From Echinicola shivajiensis (GTDB lineage Bacteria > Bacteroidota > Bacteroidia > Cytophagales > Cyclobacteriaceae): a stretch of 64,000 nt of DNA. Positions 1 through 7,945 of this stretch are shown here, one piece after another. The notes below the pieces were generated by a model. It made no database searches and was not told the DNA's origin. It saw only the letters and a list, made by a program, of their open reading frames with translations. Both the position numbers and the translations under genes were made by a program. The first letter of the stretch is position 1; each line of letters begins with the position of its first letter. The stretch is from assembly GCF_018642165.1 (NCBI RefSeq), contig NZ_JAHHZM010000007.1:186001-250000 (forward strand), in the 5' to 3' direction.

Positions 1-1
1 T

Positions 2-376
2 GATTTAGCTCCAGATATAGATCTTGATGCTGAGCGTTGGTTGGATGATTATCCCTTTTTTACAGACCTAAGGGTTTTGGATGATGGATATTTGGTGGGC
101 TTTTATACCAGGATACCTAAGGAGATATTGAAGGAATTACGAGCCAAAAGTGAGCAGTACTATCAGTTGCCAGAATTTAAGGAGGCCTCTGAACAGTATG
201 CCAAGCCATATTATATGGTTATTAAGGATGGCAAGCAAGTAGGGGTGATCAATGAGCTGCCAGTTCATGGCGGCATCAACTTTTCGGACGAAGAAGGATT
301 TATCTATGTTAATGACAATCTTGACCCGGAAGTGGAGCGGGATTATAATGTTTTTTATAAGCTGAAGGTGAAATAA
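2..376 (+). CDS. C-terminal end of a probable 6-bladed beta-propeller protein (5' truncated by window)
   Basis: The reading frame is open to the first base of the window, so only the last 124 residues are seen and the start lies outside. A TTG at base 41 is in frame but there is no reason to place a start there. The visible part alternates short beta-strand-like stretches (YLVGFYTRIPKEI, YYMVIKDGKQVGVINELP) with glycine/aspartate turns and ends in a final strand FYKLKVK. This resembles the end of the propeller-type lipoproteins common in Bacteroidota, of which a full-length example is at 41815. The family call is an inference from style; no catalytic motif is visible. The gene could equally be another secreted beta-rich protein. 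Confidence 0.5.
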   Translation, partial: DLAPDIDLDAERWLDDYPFFTDLRVLDDGYLVGFYTRIPKEILKELRAKSEQYYQLPEFKEASEQYAKPYYMVIKDGKQVGVINELPVHGGINFSDEEGFIYVNDNLDPEVERDYNVFYKLKVK

Positions 377-641
377 GTATCAAGTAGCTAGTATTAAGTA
401 CAAAGTATTTGCTCAGAGGCTAGACATTAGATGATAGACTTATAGAAAGTTGAGCAAAGGTCTCTCTCTGAATTAGCTGATAATAATAGCAGAAGATTGT
501 GGCTCTATATTTAATAATGTGACTAAACCTTAATAAGGGATACCTTCTTAGCAAGCCTGTCGCAGGCGACCTCAATTATATTTGCAAATCCGCCTTACAG
601 ATATTGAGCGTTAAGAAATTAAAGAAGTGGGTAAGCAATAA

Positions 642-854
642 GGCAGGCTTGCCTGCCTGTCCGGCTAGGCAGGTCTGAAGAAGTGCTGAACAAAGAGGTT
701 GCAGGTAGCTATGCAGGAGGAGTTTGCCTGCATGAGGGAGGGCTTTAATTTTAACTCAATAGATGTATACCTGTGCGCTGTGGCGTAGCGGCGGGGTTTC
801 CTCCTTAGGCGGACAGGTTTAGGTTACTTTTTTCACCTGTAGGAAAAAAGTAAC
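642..854. repeat. Cluster of intergenic inverted repeats
   Basis: A 7-bp-arm inverted repeat (ggcaggc-tt-gcctgcc, 642-657) is followed by ggctaggcagg, by ccttaggcgg near 804, and by a perfect 12-bp hairpin (gttacttttttc at 823-834 with its complement at 843-854, loop of 8). Similar short GC-rich palindromes with a CTAGGC core recur at 2090 and 23360 in this window. They look like dispersed intergenic repeats; genome-wide copy number cannot be judged here. Confidence 0.45.
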
Positions 855-1288
855 AAATCAGATGAGGTAAGGATCACACTGAAATTTGGCAAACAAAGTA
901 AAAGTTGCCCACAGTAAATCATATAGAACCAAGGTTTTTTCTTATAGCCAGAGCCTCCAAAAGCAGATAATTGATAGGGTGACTTGGATATATTGGGAAA
1001 GAAATGAGTGTTGCCTTTTATTGTATTAATGTGATTTTTAGGTTTGTTTTAAACCCCGTATTTTAAATAATTATGTGTATTTATTGTTTTTAGGTTTGTT
1101 TATTGATCTTTTTTTAAATTTTTTTCATTTTATGCCTTTTGTGAAAAATGTAATTTATTTGGTGTTTTTTGAACTGGACTATTGTTTGAATTGCCTGCAA
1201 ACGGTTTCGGCTTTTCAATATTAAATAATTATCACTGAATTTCGAATATTGTCAAATTGTTAATAAAAATTATTTTTTGTTGCGGTAT

Positions 1289-1319
1289 TTGCAATTTTGA
1301 ATCCTGTTTTTTACGTTTG
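1289..1319 (+). promoter_or_regulatory. Bacteroidota-type promoter for the secreted protein at 1449
   Basis: TTG at 1289-1291, 20 bases, then TACGTTTG at 1312-1319. This matches the known TTG-N19/21-TAnnTTTG consensus of the Bacteroidota primary sigma factor. It predicts a transcript start near 1325 and a 5' leader of about 120 nt. Confidence 0.65.
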
Positions 1320-1325
1320 AATTAC

Positions 1326-1448
1326 AATCACGTGATTAAGTAATTAATAGTACCTGCCCAAAATAATTAGCCTCAGAAAAATCCGGCGCCCAAGGGACAG
1401 TCGGGAGGTTTGACAAGTGTTAGTTATAACCCTTAAAATTTTGAAACC
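1326..1448 (+). promoter_or_regulatory. Conserved 5' leader (copy 1)
   Basis: The leader starts with a 12-bp perfect palindrome, aatcacgtgatt (1326-1337), right at the predicted transcript start. The 18-mer cccaaaataattagcctc follows at 1357-1374, then a GC-rich segment (1383-1410) able to form an imperfect hairpin (ccggc with gtcgg). The same 18-mer, with one change, is at the same distance from the ATG in the leader of the paralogue at 2619. Function is unknown; a shared RNA element or protein site is inferred. Confidence 0.5.
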
Positions 1449-2057
1449 ATGAGATTAATTATTGCAACTTTAGTAGCAGTGTGCATTTCAGGAAATGCAT
1501 TTGCTTATTCAGCAGGTCAAAAAGACCTAGAGAAAGAAAAAGACAAAAAATCAACGGTGGTCCTTGAGAAAGTTGGGGACAAAAAAGTTCAGCTAAAGTA
1601 TTTATCGGAACCTACTGGTAAAATATTGGTGAGAATCAAGAATGATAGAAATACTTTGGTATTTAAGGAAATCATCAGTACCGATAAGGAGTTCAAAAAG
1701 AGTTATGACCTATCTGCCTTAGCTGAGGGAAATTATGAGTTTGAAGTGTTTACCAAAGAAGAAGGTACCATTGATAACTTTGAAGTGTCATTAGGTAGAG
1801 AAAAAGCAGCTGGTTCTAATTACTTCACCAAAGTAAAAGTCATAGACAATGAAAATGTGGCTCTATTGGTGAAAACCCAGGGGGAAAGTAAGAAGACTAT
1901 ACGCATCCTTGATAAAGGGCATGTGGTATTTGAAGATTCTTTTGAAGGGAATAAATACGGGAAATTATTCAAACTTAAAAAAGTAGAATCACTTAAAGAC
2001 CTTGTATTCGAAGTAAGAGGTGAAAATGGTGATGGCAAATACCTGTCTGCTCTTTAA
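1449..2057 (+). CDS. Small secreted two-domain beta-sandwich protein (family member 1)
   Basis: The 202-residue product starts with a signal peptide (MRLIIATLVAVCISGNAFA) with likely cleavage after AFA, so it is exported to the periplasm or beyond. The mature part holds two related halves. Residues about 40-105 contain VQLKYL, ILVRIKNDRNTLVFKEII and YDLSALAEGNYEFEVFT. Residues about 125-202 contain VALLVK, KKTIRILDKGHVVFEDSF and LVFEVRGENGDGKYLSAL. Each half reads as an immunoglobulin-like strand pattern. The next gene (2619) is a close paralogue, down to identical codons at the start, and 4557 is a distant one. I recognise no characterised family. Structural or envelope-associated roles are possible; there are no catalytic residues to point to. 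It has its own promoter and terminator, so it is monocistronic. Confidence 0.85.
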   Translation: MRLIIATLVAVCISGNAFAYSAGQKDLEKEKDKKSTVVLEKVGDKKVQLKYLSEPTGKILVRIKNDRNTLVFKEIISTDKEFKKSYDLSALAEGNYEFEVFTKEEGTIDNFEVSLGREKAAGSNYFTKVKVIDNENVALLVKTQGESKKTIRILDKGHVVFEDSFEGNKYGKLFKLKKVESLKDLVFEVRGENGDGKYLSAL

Positions 2058-2082
2058 TAGAATTGAACCAACATAATATGGA

Positions 2083-2112
2083 GACCATCTGCCTAGGCGG
2101 ATGGTCTTTTTT
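2083..2112 (+). terminator. Intrinsic terminator after the secreted protein at 1449
   Basis: Arms gaccatc (2083-2089) and gatggtc (2100-2106) are followed by T6. The loop contains gcctaggc, the same palindromic core as in the terminator at 23353. Confidence 0.8.
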
Positions 2113-2462
2113 GTTGCTACCCAAGTGTGCTTTCTTGGTGATGAAAACATCTTTATATACTGGGCTATTGTTGGTGAATTAATAGGAAAGGGTTTTGATT
2201 TTAATGATGCTATTGTACATGATTTTGAATCAAAATGTCCCGCAACCGTTTTCGGTATTATTCCAATTAATATTGTGATAATGTTAAATCATATATTTTT
2301 TAAATAAATTTAATTTTTTTGTAGTTTATTTTTTCAAATTAAAATTTTGAATTACTTGTGTTGTCTGTTTTTGCTTTTCATTTTTTATAAAATGTTATAT
2401 GATTAGTTTTTTGGCTTAATTGTTATTAAATCGTTAAAACTATATTGTTTTGATTGAATATT
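2113..2462. other. AT-rich intergenic stretch, nothing recognised
   Basis: Between the terminator of the first paralogue and the promoter of the second the sequence is AT-rich and poor in structure. A 68-codon open frame covers 2101-2307 but it begins inside the terminator and has no supporting feature. Confidence 0.5.
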
Positions 2463-2492
2463 TTGCAATAGAATTATTGGTTTGTACCTTTG
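2463..2492 (+). promoter_or_regulatory. Bacteroidota-type promoter for the secreted protein at 2619
   Basis: TTG at 2463-2465, 19 bases, then TACCTTTG at 2485-2492, a near-ideal match to the Bacteroidota housekeeping promoter. The predicted start near 2499 gives a leader of about 120 nt, the same length as for the paralogue at 1449. Confidence 0.75.
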
Positions 2493-2496
2493 TAAG

Positions 2497-2618
2497 GTGA
2501 TCGGAGATCATAACAAGCCCACCCAAAATAGTTAGCCTCTAGAAATGGCCCGAGGCCTAGTGGTCTCGAGCTGGAAAATTTAAGAAAATATAAAGCATCA
2601 AATAAAATTTCTAAAATC
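2497..2618 (+). promoter_or_regulatory. Conserved 5' leader (copy 2)
   Basis: An inverted repeat tgatc-gga-gatca sits at the predicted transcript start. The 18-mer cccaaaatagttagcctc is at 2522-2539 (17 of 18 identical to copy 1, 97 versus 92 bases before the ATG). It is followed by a hairpin with arms cgaggcc and ggtctcg around the loop tagt. The stem bases differ from copy 1 while the position is kept. Function is unknown. Confidence 0.5.
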
Positions 2619-3197
2619 ATGAGATTAATTATTGCATCAATCTTAGCATTAGGTATTTCAGTAAGTACATTTGCTAAATCCGATTTGGACGACAAAGTTG
2701 TTAAAATCGAAAAAATTGCTGACAAAAAAGTTGAGGTGAAATTCCTAGCGGTACCAAACAGCAAGGTTTTGGTAAGAATCAAAGATGAAAACAGTTCAGT
2801 AGTATATAAAGACATTATTTCAAGTGAGAAGTTTTTCGCTAAAAAATATGATCTTACAGCACTAGCTGAAGGAGATTATAAAATCGAAGTGTTTACTCCT
2901 GAGCAAGGAACACTACAAAACATGGATGTATTTGTAGGAGCGAAAAAAGAGCAGGTTGATTATTTCACCAAAGTAAAAGTATTAGGTGATGATAATGTAG
3001 CCGTTTTGGTTAAATCAACTGATGATGCCAAAAAAACAGTAAGGATTTTTGATAACGGAAATGTGATCTTTGAATCGTCTTTCGAAGGAAACAAGTTCGG
3101 AAAGGTCTTTAAGTTTGAAAAAGTAACTTCTATTGACAACTTGGTTTTTGAAGTAAGTAGTGAAAATGGTCAGGGTAAATATTTCTCTGCACTTTAA
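2619..3197 (+). CDS. Small secreted two-domain beta-sandwich protein (family member 2)
   Basis: This 192-residue paralogue of the 1449 product has the signal peptide MRLIIASILALGISVSTFA, cut before KSDLDD. It has the same two-half architecture: VLVRIKDENSSVVYKDII with YDLTALAEGDYKIEVFT in the first half, and KKTVRIFDNGNVIFESSF with LVFEVSSENGQGKYFSAL in the second. The main difference is a shorter, less lysine-rich N-terminal linker. Promoter, leader and gene are all duplicated, so the pair probably arose by tandem duplication of the whole unit. A strong promoter and a strong terminator suggest high expression. No known function; envelope or matrix protein is a guess only. Confidence 0.85.
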   Translation: MRLIIASILALGISVSTFAKSDLDDKVVKIEKIADKKVEVKFLAVPNSKVLVRIKDENSSVVYKDIISSEKFFAKKYDLTALAEGDYKIEVFTPEQGTLQNMDVFVGAKKEQVDYFTKVKVLGDDNVAVLVKSTDDAKKTVRIFDNGNVIFESSFEGNKFGKVFKFEKVTSIDNLVFEVSSENGQGKYFSAL

Positions 3198-3214
3198 TAA
3201 GTATATTGTTAGTG

Positions 3215-3248
3215 AAAAGGCGCTTTGAAATCTCAAAGCGCCTTTTTT
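3215..3248. terminator. Bidirectional intrinsic terminator
   Basis: A 14-bp perfect stem (aaaaggcgctttga, loop aatc, complement) is flanked by A and T runs. It serves the secreted protein on the plus strand and the lipoprotein gene ending at 3252 on the minus strand. Confidence 0.85.
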
Positions 3249-3251
3249 TAT

Positions 3252-3959
3252 TTAATTTTTTGAGATATAAAGCGCCTTTTCCAAATTGCCCATCATGGTA
3301 AGGTAAATATTCCTATTGCCATCCATATTGTTCGGTTCAATTTCAACCACGCCATTATTATTTCCATCAACAGCTAAGCTAAGGTCAGTGTTTTCAAGTA
3401 GTAGGTTGAGGTCAAAGTTGATGTACACTTCTTGGTTGCCTTCTATTTTAAGGCTTCCTCCATTGGCTGCAGCAGTAAGTATTTCTTCTGTATCAGTATA
3501 AATATTCAATAACTGTCCATTTACATTTCCTTGGATATTGATGGTTTTTTCAAACATTTCATCACTTTCAAGCAAAGCCTCATCCTGTTGGAATTGCAAA
3601 GTTATTCCAGAATAATTTCCTGCGTCTAAACTAATGCTGCCGAGTGTTTCACTTTGTGGCAGCGCACTTTGGATCAGGTTGAGGCTATAGCTCATCGATT
3701 CTTCTACAGGTAACTGGATATTTCCAGAGGCACTTGAGCTTCCAATGATAGAAAGGTTGCCAAAGGAAAAATCTGCACTGGTAATACTTGCTCCAGAAAT
3801 GAGCCCATTGTTTTCTTCTGAGTTGTTTTCTGCCACTGCTCTGGCTTTTACTGTTACATTGGCTCTGGGCATTTCATCTGTATCGTCATTGTTACAGGAG
3901 GATAAAAATCCTAGGCTTCCCAGAGTTAAAAGCCCCATTATTAAAGTATTCCTTTTCAT
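3252..3959 (-). CDS. Secreted lipoprotein of unknown function
   Basis: The start is placed at the ATG at 3959 because MKRNTLIMGLLTLGSLGFLSSCNN is a classic lipoprotein signal with the lipobox LSSC (Cys at 22). An upstream ATG would add 10 residues in front of it. The mature protein of about 214 residues starts with an acidic linker (NNDDTDEMP) and is rich in alternating polar/hydrophobic strands, Asn, Ser and Gly, with SGASITSADFSFGNLSI and NMDGNRNIYLTMMGNLEKAL near the end. It resembles the small calcium-rich or DUF4382-like lipoproteins of Bacteroidota, but I cannot assign a family. It is convergent with the secreted paralogue at 2619. Expected location: periplasmic face of the inner membrane or the outer membrane. 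Confidence 0.8.
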   Translation of the reverse strand: MKRNTLIMGLLTLGSLGFLSSCNNDDTDEMPRANVTVKARAVAENNSEENNGLISGASITSADFSFGNLSIIGSSSASGNIQLPVEESMSYSLNLIQSALPQSETLGSISLDAGNYSGITLQFQQDEALLESDEMFEKTINIQGNVNGQLLNIYTDTEEILTAAANGGSLKIEGNQEVYINFDLNLLLENTDLSLAVDGNNNGVVEIEPNNMDGNRNIYLTMMGNLEKALYISKN

Positions 3960-4556
3960 AATAAATAGTTGGTTTAGTTCTATCTGCATTAGCCAATGTC
4001 CATGCCATAAAATTAGTTTTAGTTATTGGGTCGGGGATTTAGGTTTTTATAACTAGCTATTGTCGAAAATCCTTTTGGCGAAAAGGGATATAGATTGTAC
4101 CCATCTTGCTGCTTAAAATTGCTGGGTCAAGAAGGAATCTTCAGCCACGGGTTGGTATTGTTTTGTGTCGGAATAGTACAGTTTATTGTCCGAAATAGAA
4201 CAATTTTGACTAAATGATATCCTATACCTTTATTTTTTTATTGAGTAATAATAAAAAAATATATTTTTTTCTAACTCCCTTAGACAATAAGTCCGTAGCT
4301 AGTCGAAAGTAGAAAATAGCCAAAAACTGTATCGGATGCGATCATATTAGCGGACACCTATATCAGTACGATACAACTTTCTGAGAATTGGGACTGTGCC
4401 AAAGGAGCCGATATTGAAATTTTTTAACAATTGCTTCATTTTGAAAAATTAAAAAATGCCAAATAATAGATGGTGAATTTGGTGTGGTACATAATTGGCA
4501 ATAATGGAGGTACAATCACAAAAAATAAAACATTCAATTAATTAATATACACCATC
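3960..4556. other. Intergenic region, nothing recognised
   Basis: About 600 bases between the divergent lipoprotein and secreted-protein genes. It is AT-rich, with no long open frame, and no TAnnTTTG promoter is evident for either flanking gene. Confidence 0.5.
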
Positions 4557-5150
4557 ATGAAAGCATTATTAACCTCCGTATTCGTATTAGGATTAATTTT
4601 TATCGCACAGGCTTCTGTTGATCCAAATCCTTCTACAAAAGAAAGTCTAATGGCCGTGACAAGCGTTGAAGCTAATGACGAAAAGGTCAAAATCAGTTTT
4701 AAGGAACCTGTAGGTAAAGTAACCATTTCCATCTTAGATGAAGAAAATAAAATCTTGGCGCATAATAAGTACAATGCCAAGACCCCGATGAAAATCCCAT
4801 ATGATCTAACGGATCTGCCAGAAGGAAATTATTCAGTAAAAATCAAGACCAAGGATGAAGTCGCTATCTATAATGTAGAGACTGAAGAGAAAAAAGTGGT
4901 TTTTGAAATGCCCATAGTGGCCTTTGGTAAAGTAGTGGACAATCATACCATCAACCTAATGGTGTTGGGGATAGAGGAAGAAGGAACTCAAGTGGATATT
5001 TTTGATGAGGGCAACCATAAAATTGCCAGTGACATAGTGAAAGTTAAAGATGGATTTGAGAGAGATTATAGAATTACCAACAGGGAAGTTGAAGGACTAT
5101 ATGTAAGAATCAAGGATGCCCAAGGGAGAAAGAAATACATTTATTTCTAA
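4557..5150 (+). CDS. Small secreted beta-sandwich protein (distant family member 3)
   Basis: The 197-residue protein has the signal peptide MKALLTSVFVLGLIFIAQA followed by SVDPNPSTKE. It shares the layout of the products at 1449 and 2619. A first half has KVTISILDEENKILAHNKY and YDLTDLPEGNYSVKIKT. A second half has HTINLMVLGI, TQVDIFDEGNHKIASDIV and GLYVRIKDAQGRKKYIYF. The motif YDL-x-x-L-x-EG-x-Y is kept in all three. It lacks the conserved 5' leader and the promoter type of the other two, so it is probably regulated differently. Function is unknown. Confidence 0.8.
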   Translation: MKALLTSVFVLGLIFIAQASVDPNPSTKESLMAVTSVEANDEKVKISFKEPVGKVTISILDEENKILAHNKYNAKTPMKIPYDLTDLPEGNYSVKIKTKDEVAIYNVETEEKKVVFEMPIVAFGKVVDNHTINLMVLGIEEEGTQVDIFDEGNHKIASDIVKVKDGFERDYRITNREVEGLYVRIKDAQGRKKYIYF

Positions 5151-5180
5151 TCCCACCAAGTAGCATAGGTTTGGGCTGAA

Positions 5181-5207
5181 GGCTGTCCGTTAAGGGCAGC
5201 CTTTTTT
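5181..5207. terminator. Intrinsic terminator
   Basis: Arms ggctgtcc (5181-5188) and gggcagcc (5194-5201, one G-T pair) are followed by T6. It ends the plus-strand gene at 5150 and lies against the 3' end of the minus-strand dehydrogenase. Confidence 0.75.
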
Positions 5208-7203
5208 AGTATTTAAGGAGTTTTTCCAACTTTTCTTTAAACCTGTCCTTGGGCAGGAAGTTATTTTCTAGATTGGCGGCAAAGGGTACTGGGCTATCCA
5301 GGCTAGCTTCTCGCATCACTGGAGCATCGAGTTCTTCAAAGCAATGCTCGCTTATCCAAGCTGCAATTTCTGCTCCAATTCCCCCAGTTAAACAATCTTC
5401 ATGAAGAATGATGACCTTATTGGTTTTTCTCACCGTGGTAGCAACTGCAGCCTTGTCCCATGGTAATAAGGTGCATAGGTCAAGGATGTCCGCTTTTATG
5501 CCAGTTTCTTGGGTGGCCTCTTTTGCCCAATGAACTCCCATCCCATAGGTGATAATGCTAAGCTGTTCTCCTTCACTCACCAAATGGGCTTTGCCAATTT
5601 CAAGATTGTAATAGTCATCAGGTATTTCTTCGCTTATAGATCTATAAAGCCCTTTATGCTCAAAAAATAGGCATGGGTTAGGGTCTTCAATAGCTGAAGC
5701 CAACAAGCCTTTGGCCTGATAAGGGGAGGATGGATAAATGATTTTAAGCCCTGGGGTATGAAAAAACCAAGCTTCATTAGACTGAGAGTGAAAAGGCCCT
5801 GCACCAACTCCGGCGCCAGTTGGCAGACGGATGACCACATCTGCATTTTGCCCCCAACGGTAATGTAGTTTCGCCAAATTGTTGACAATTTGGTTAAAGC
5901 CACAGCTGACAAAATCTGCAAACTGCATTTCTACCACAGATTTATAACCGGCAACGGACAGCCCCAGTGCTGTGCCAATTATGGCGCTTTCACAGAGCGG
6001 GGTATTGCGTACCCTTTCAGGACCAAATTTCTCTATAAATCCATCAGTGACTTTGAATACCCCTCCATAAGTTCCAATGTCCTGTCCCATGAGGATTAAT
6101 TCAGGATGGCGTTGCATGCATTTTCTCAGCCCATCTTGAACCGCATCAACCAATCTTTTTTCAGAGGTTTTGTTGGATGTAGCTTCGATTAATATTGGAT
6201 CATAAGGGGCATAAATATCCTCCAGCTCCCTTACTGTATTTGCTTCAGGCGGAGAACTGGCAAAAGCCTTTTCAAGGCCTGTTTCGATTTTTTCCTGGAT
6301 ATCTTGGTGGATTTCCTGCTTTCTACTTTTATTCAGAATGCCTTCTGAAACCAAGAATTCCTCAAAGTTTTTGATAGGGTCTTTTTTGGCACCTTCCTCA
6401 AAATAGCCCTGGGGGACATATTTTGTCCCTGAAGCCTCTTCATGGCCACGCATCCTATAAGTGCATGCCTCTACGATAAAGGGTCTCGGGTTCTCCCTGA
6501 TATCTTTTGCTATTTCTGAAAGGCAGTGGTAAAGTTCCAGGATATTGTTCCCATCCACCTTGACTGCTTCCATACCGTAGCCAGGTCCCTTATCTATAAA
6601 CTGTTCGCATCTGAACTGTTCATGGCTTGGAGTGGAAAGCCCATAGCCATTATTTTCAATTAGAAAAATTACTGGTAATTGCCATACTGCGGCTATGTTC
6701 AGGGCTTCATGAAAGTCTCCTTCTGAGCTGGCACCATCACCGGTGAAAACCAAAGTGGCTTTTTTTTCTTTTTTCAGTTTATGAGAAAGGGCTATTCCAT
6801 CTGCTAAAGCCATCTGAGGCCCCAAATGGGAGATCATTCCTACTATATGGTGCTCTATTGAGCCAAAGTGGAAGGATCGATCTCTGCCCTTGGTATAGCC
6901 AGTGATTTTGCCTTGGAATTGGGCGAATAGCCTGTCCAAGGGAATGCCCCTGCCTGTAAATACACCTAAATTCCTATGCATAGGGAGCAAGAACTCATCA
7001 GGTTCCATGGCCATTACAGCAGCCGTAGAAATTGCTTCCTGACCCCATCCGCTAAACCACTTGCTGATTTTTCCTTGACGTAAAAGAATCAACATTTTTT
7101 CTTCGATCTTCCTAGGTACCAAAAGTGCTTGATAAAAAGACGCTAACACTTCATCACTCAGGCTTTTGCGATCAAAAAACATCAAGGAATTGGTTTTATT
7201 CAT
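5206..7203 (-). CDS. Fused alpha/beta E1 subunit of a 2-oxoacid dehydrogenase complex
   Basis: This is a thiamine-diphosphate enzyme that decarboxylates a 2-oxoacid (branched-chain 2-oxoacid or pyruvate) and passes the acyl group to an E2 lipoyl protein. The start is placed at MNKTNSLMFF (7203). The alpha half, residues about 15-335, carries the ThDP motif GDGASSEGDFHEALN ending in ENN. The beta half, about 350-665, carries LMGQDIGTYGGVFKVT, FADFVSCGFNQIVNN, RLPTGAGVGAGPFHSQ and HEDCLTGGIGAE. Two-chain E1 enzymes have separate subunits of about 330 residues each; here both lie in one 665-residue chain, as is usual in Bacteroidota. E2 and E3 are not nearby. Substrate is not decided by sequence; branched-chain is my preference. 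Confidence 0.9.
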   Translation of the reverse strand: MNKTNSLMFFDRKSLSDEVLASFYQALLVPRKIEEKMLILLRQGKISKWFSGWGQEAISTAAVMAMEPDEFLLPMHRNLGVFTGRGIPLDRLFAQFQGKITGYTKGRDRSFHFGSIEHHIVGMISHLGPQMALADGIALSHKLKKEKKATLVFTGDGASSEGDFHEALNIAAVWQLPVIFLIENNGYGLSTPSHEQFRCEQFIDKGPGYGMEAVKVDGNNILELYHCLSEIAKDIRENPRPFIVEACTYRMRGHEEASGTKYVPQGYFEEGAKKDPIKNFEEFLVSEGILNKSRKQEIHQDIQEKIETGLEKAFASSPPEANTVRELEDIYAPYDPILIEATSNKTSEKRLVDAVQDGLRKCMQRHPELILMGQDIGTYGGVFKVTDGFIEKFGPERVRNTPLCESAIIGTALGLSVAGYKSVVEMQFADFVSCGFNQIVNNLAKLHYRWGQNADVVIRLPTGAGVGAGPFHSQSNEAWFFHTPGLKIIYPSSPYQAKGLLASAIEDPNPCLFFEHKGLYRSISEEIPDDYYNLEIGKAHLVSEGEQLSIITYGMGVHWAKEATQETGIKADILDLCTLLPWDKAAVATTVRKTNKVIILHEDCLTGGIGAEIAAWISEHCFEELDAPVMREASLDSPVPFAANLENNFLPKDRFKEKLEKLLKY

Positions 7204-7342
7204 GGTATATTGAAATATAATCAAAGCAAATTACAGTAAGTTATATTGAAAACAAAGAATTAGATTAGGCCAAGAAAAATGAGTTCTATAGGGGTTGATA
7301 AAATTTTCAGAACTTCTAATTGGTCAAATCAGTTTAAAGAGT

Positions 7343-7909
7343 ATGTCGGAAATTTTAATTAAAAATATGGTTTGTCCTCGCTGTATCATGGCGGTAGAAA
7401 AGATTTTTAAGGACCAGGGTGTTGCTGTTGACAAGGTCGAATTAGGGAAGGTGAGCGTTCAGTCTCCTCTTGATAAAGAAATAGAGAAAAGCCTTGAAAA
7501 AGCATTACATGGGATGGGGTTTGAACTATTGAAGGGAAAACAAATCCAGACGGTTGAACGGATAAAGAATGCCTTGCATGCGATGATGCAGGAGGAGGAG
7601 CTTAGTACAGATTTAAATATTTCAGCTTATATCAATTCGATTATCCCAGAAGATTATAGTAGCCTAAGTCATTTGTTCAGTACTACTGAGGGTATAACCA
7701 TAGAGAAATATTTTATCCATCTTAAGATAGAAAAGACCAAGGAATTGCTCTGTTACCAAGAGTTGCAATTGAGTGAAATTGCTTGGCGTTTAGGGTATAG
7801 CAGTGTCCAGCACCTGTCGAGCCAGTTTAAAAAAGTGGTGGGCATGACTCCTTCAGCCTATAAAAAATTGAAAGACAAACCTCGAGAAAGCTTGGACCAA
7901 TTGAAATAA
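7343..7909 (+). CDS. AraC-type regulator with N-terminal HMA-like metal-binding domain
   Basis: The ATG at 7343 (MSEILIKNM) is preferred over a TTG 48 bases upstream because it starts just before the first strand of an HMA fold. Residues about 1-65 look like a heavy-metal-associated domain with NMVCPRC (Cys11, Cys14). Residues about 95-185 are an AraC-type double helix-turn-helix with ELQLSEIAWRLGYSSVQHLSSQFKKVVGMTPSAYKK. The combination suggests direct sensing of Cu(I) or another soft metal through the CxxC pair. No metal exporter, chaperone or efflux gene lies in the window, so the target is elsewhere. An alternative is thiol-redox sensing. Monocistronic, with a strong terminator. Confidence 0.85.
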   Translation: MSEILIKNMVCPRCIMAVEKIFKDQGVAVDKVELGKVSVQSPLDKEIEKSLEKALHGMGFELLKGKQIQTVERIKNALHAMMQEEELSTDLNISAYINSIIPEDYSSLSHLFSTTEGITIEKYFIHLKIEKTKELLCYQELQLSEIAWRLGYSSVQHLSSQFKKVVGMTPSAYKKLKDKPRESLDQLK

Positions 7910-7945
7910 AAAGAGCGATGAATTTCATCGCTCTTTTTATTTTTT
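7908..7945. terminator. Bidirectional intrinsic terminator
   Basis: A 13-bp perfect stem (aaaaagagcgatg, loop aattt, complement) ends in a T run. It is shared by the convergent regulator and outer-membrane protein genes. Confidence 0.9.

Larger units (their letters stand above)
377..1448. other. Long intergenic region with hairpin repeats and a 3' promoter/leader
   Basis: No convincing gene is seen in these 1.07 kb. The first half (about 540-860) is relatively GC-rich and carries several inverted repeats. The second half (about 1000-1320) is very AT-rich and ends in a Bacteroidota-type promoter and a leader for the secreted protein at 1449. Confidence 0.6.

Noticed and set aside
2101-2307. 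68-codon plus-strand frame
   Set aside because: It begins within the terminator of the preceding gene, has no signal, domain or promoter, and sits in AT-rich intergenic DNA.
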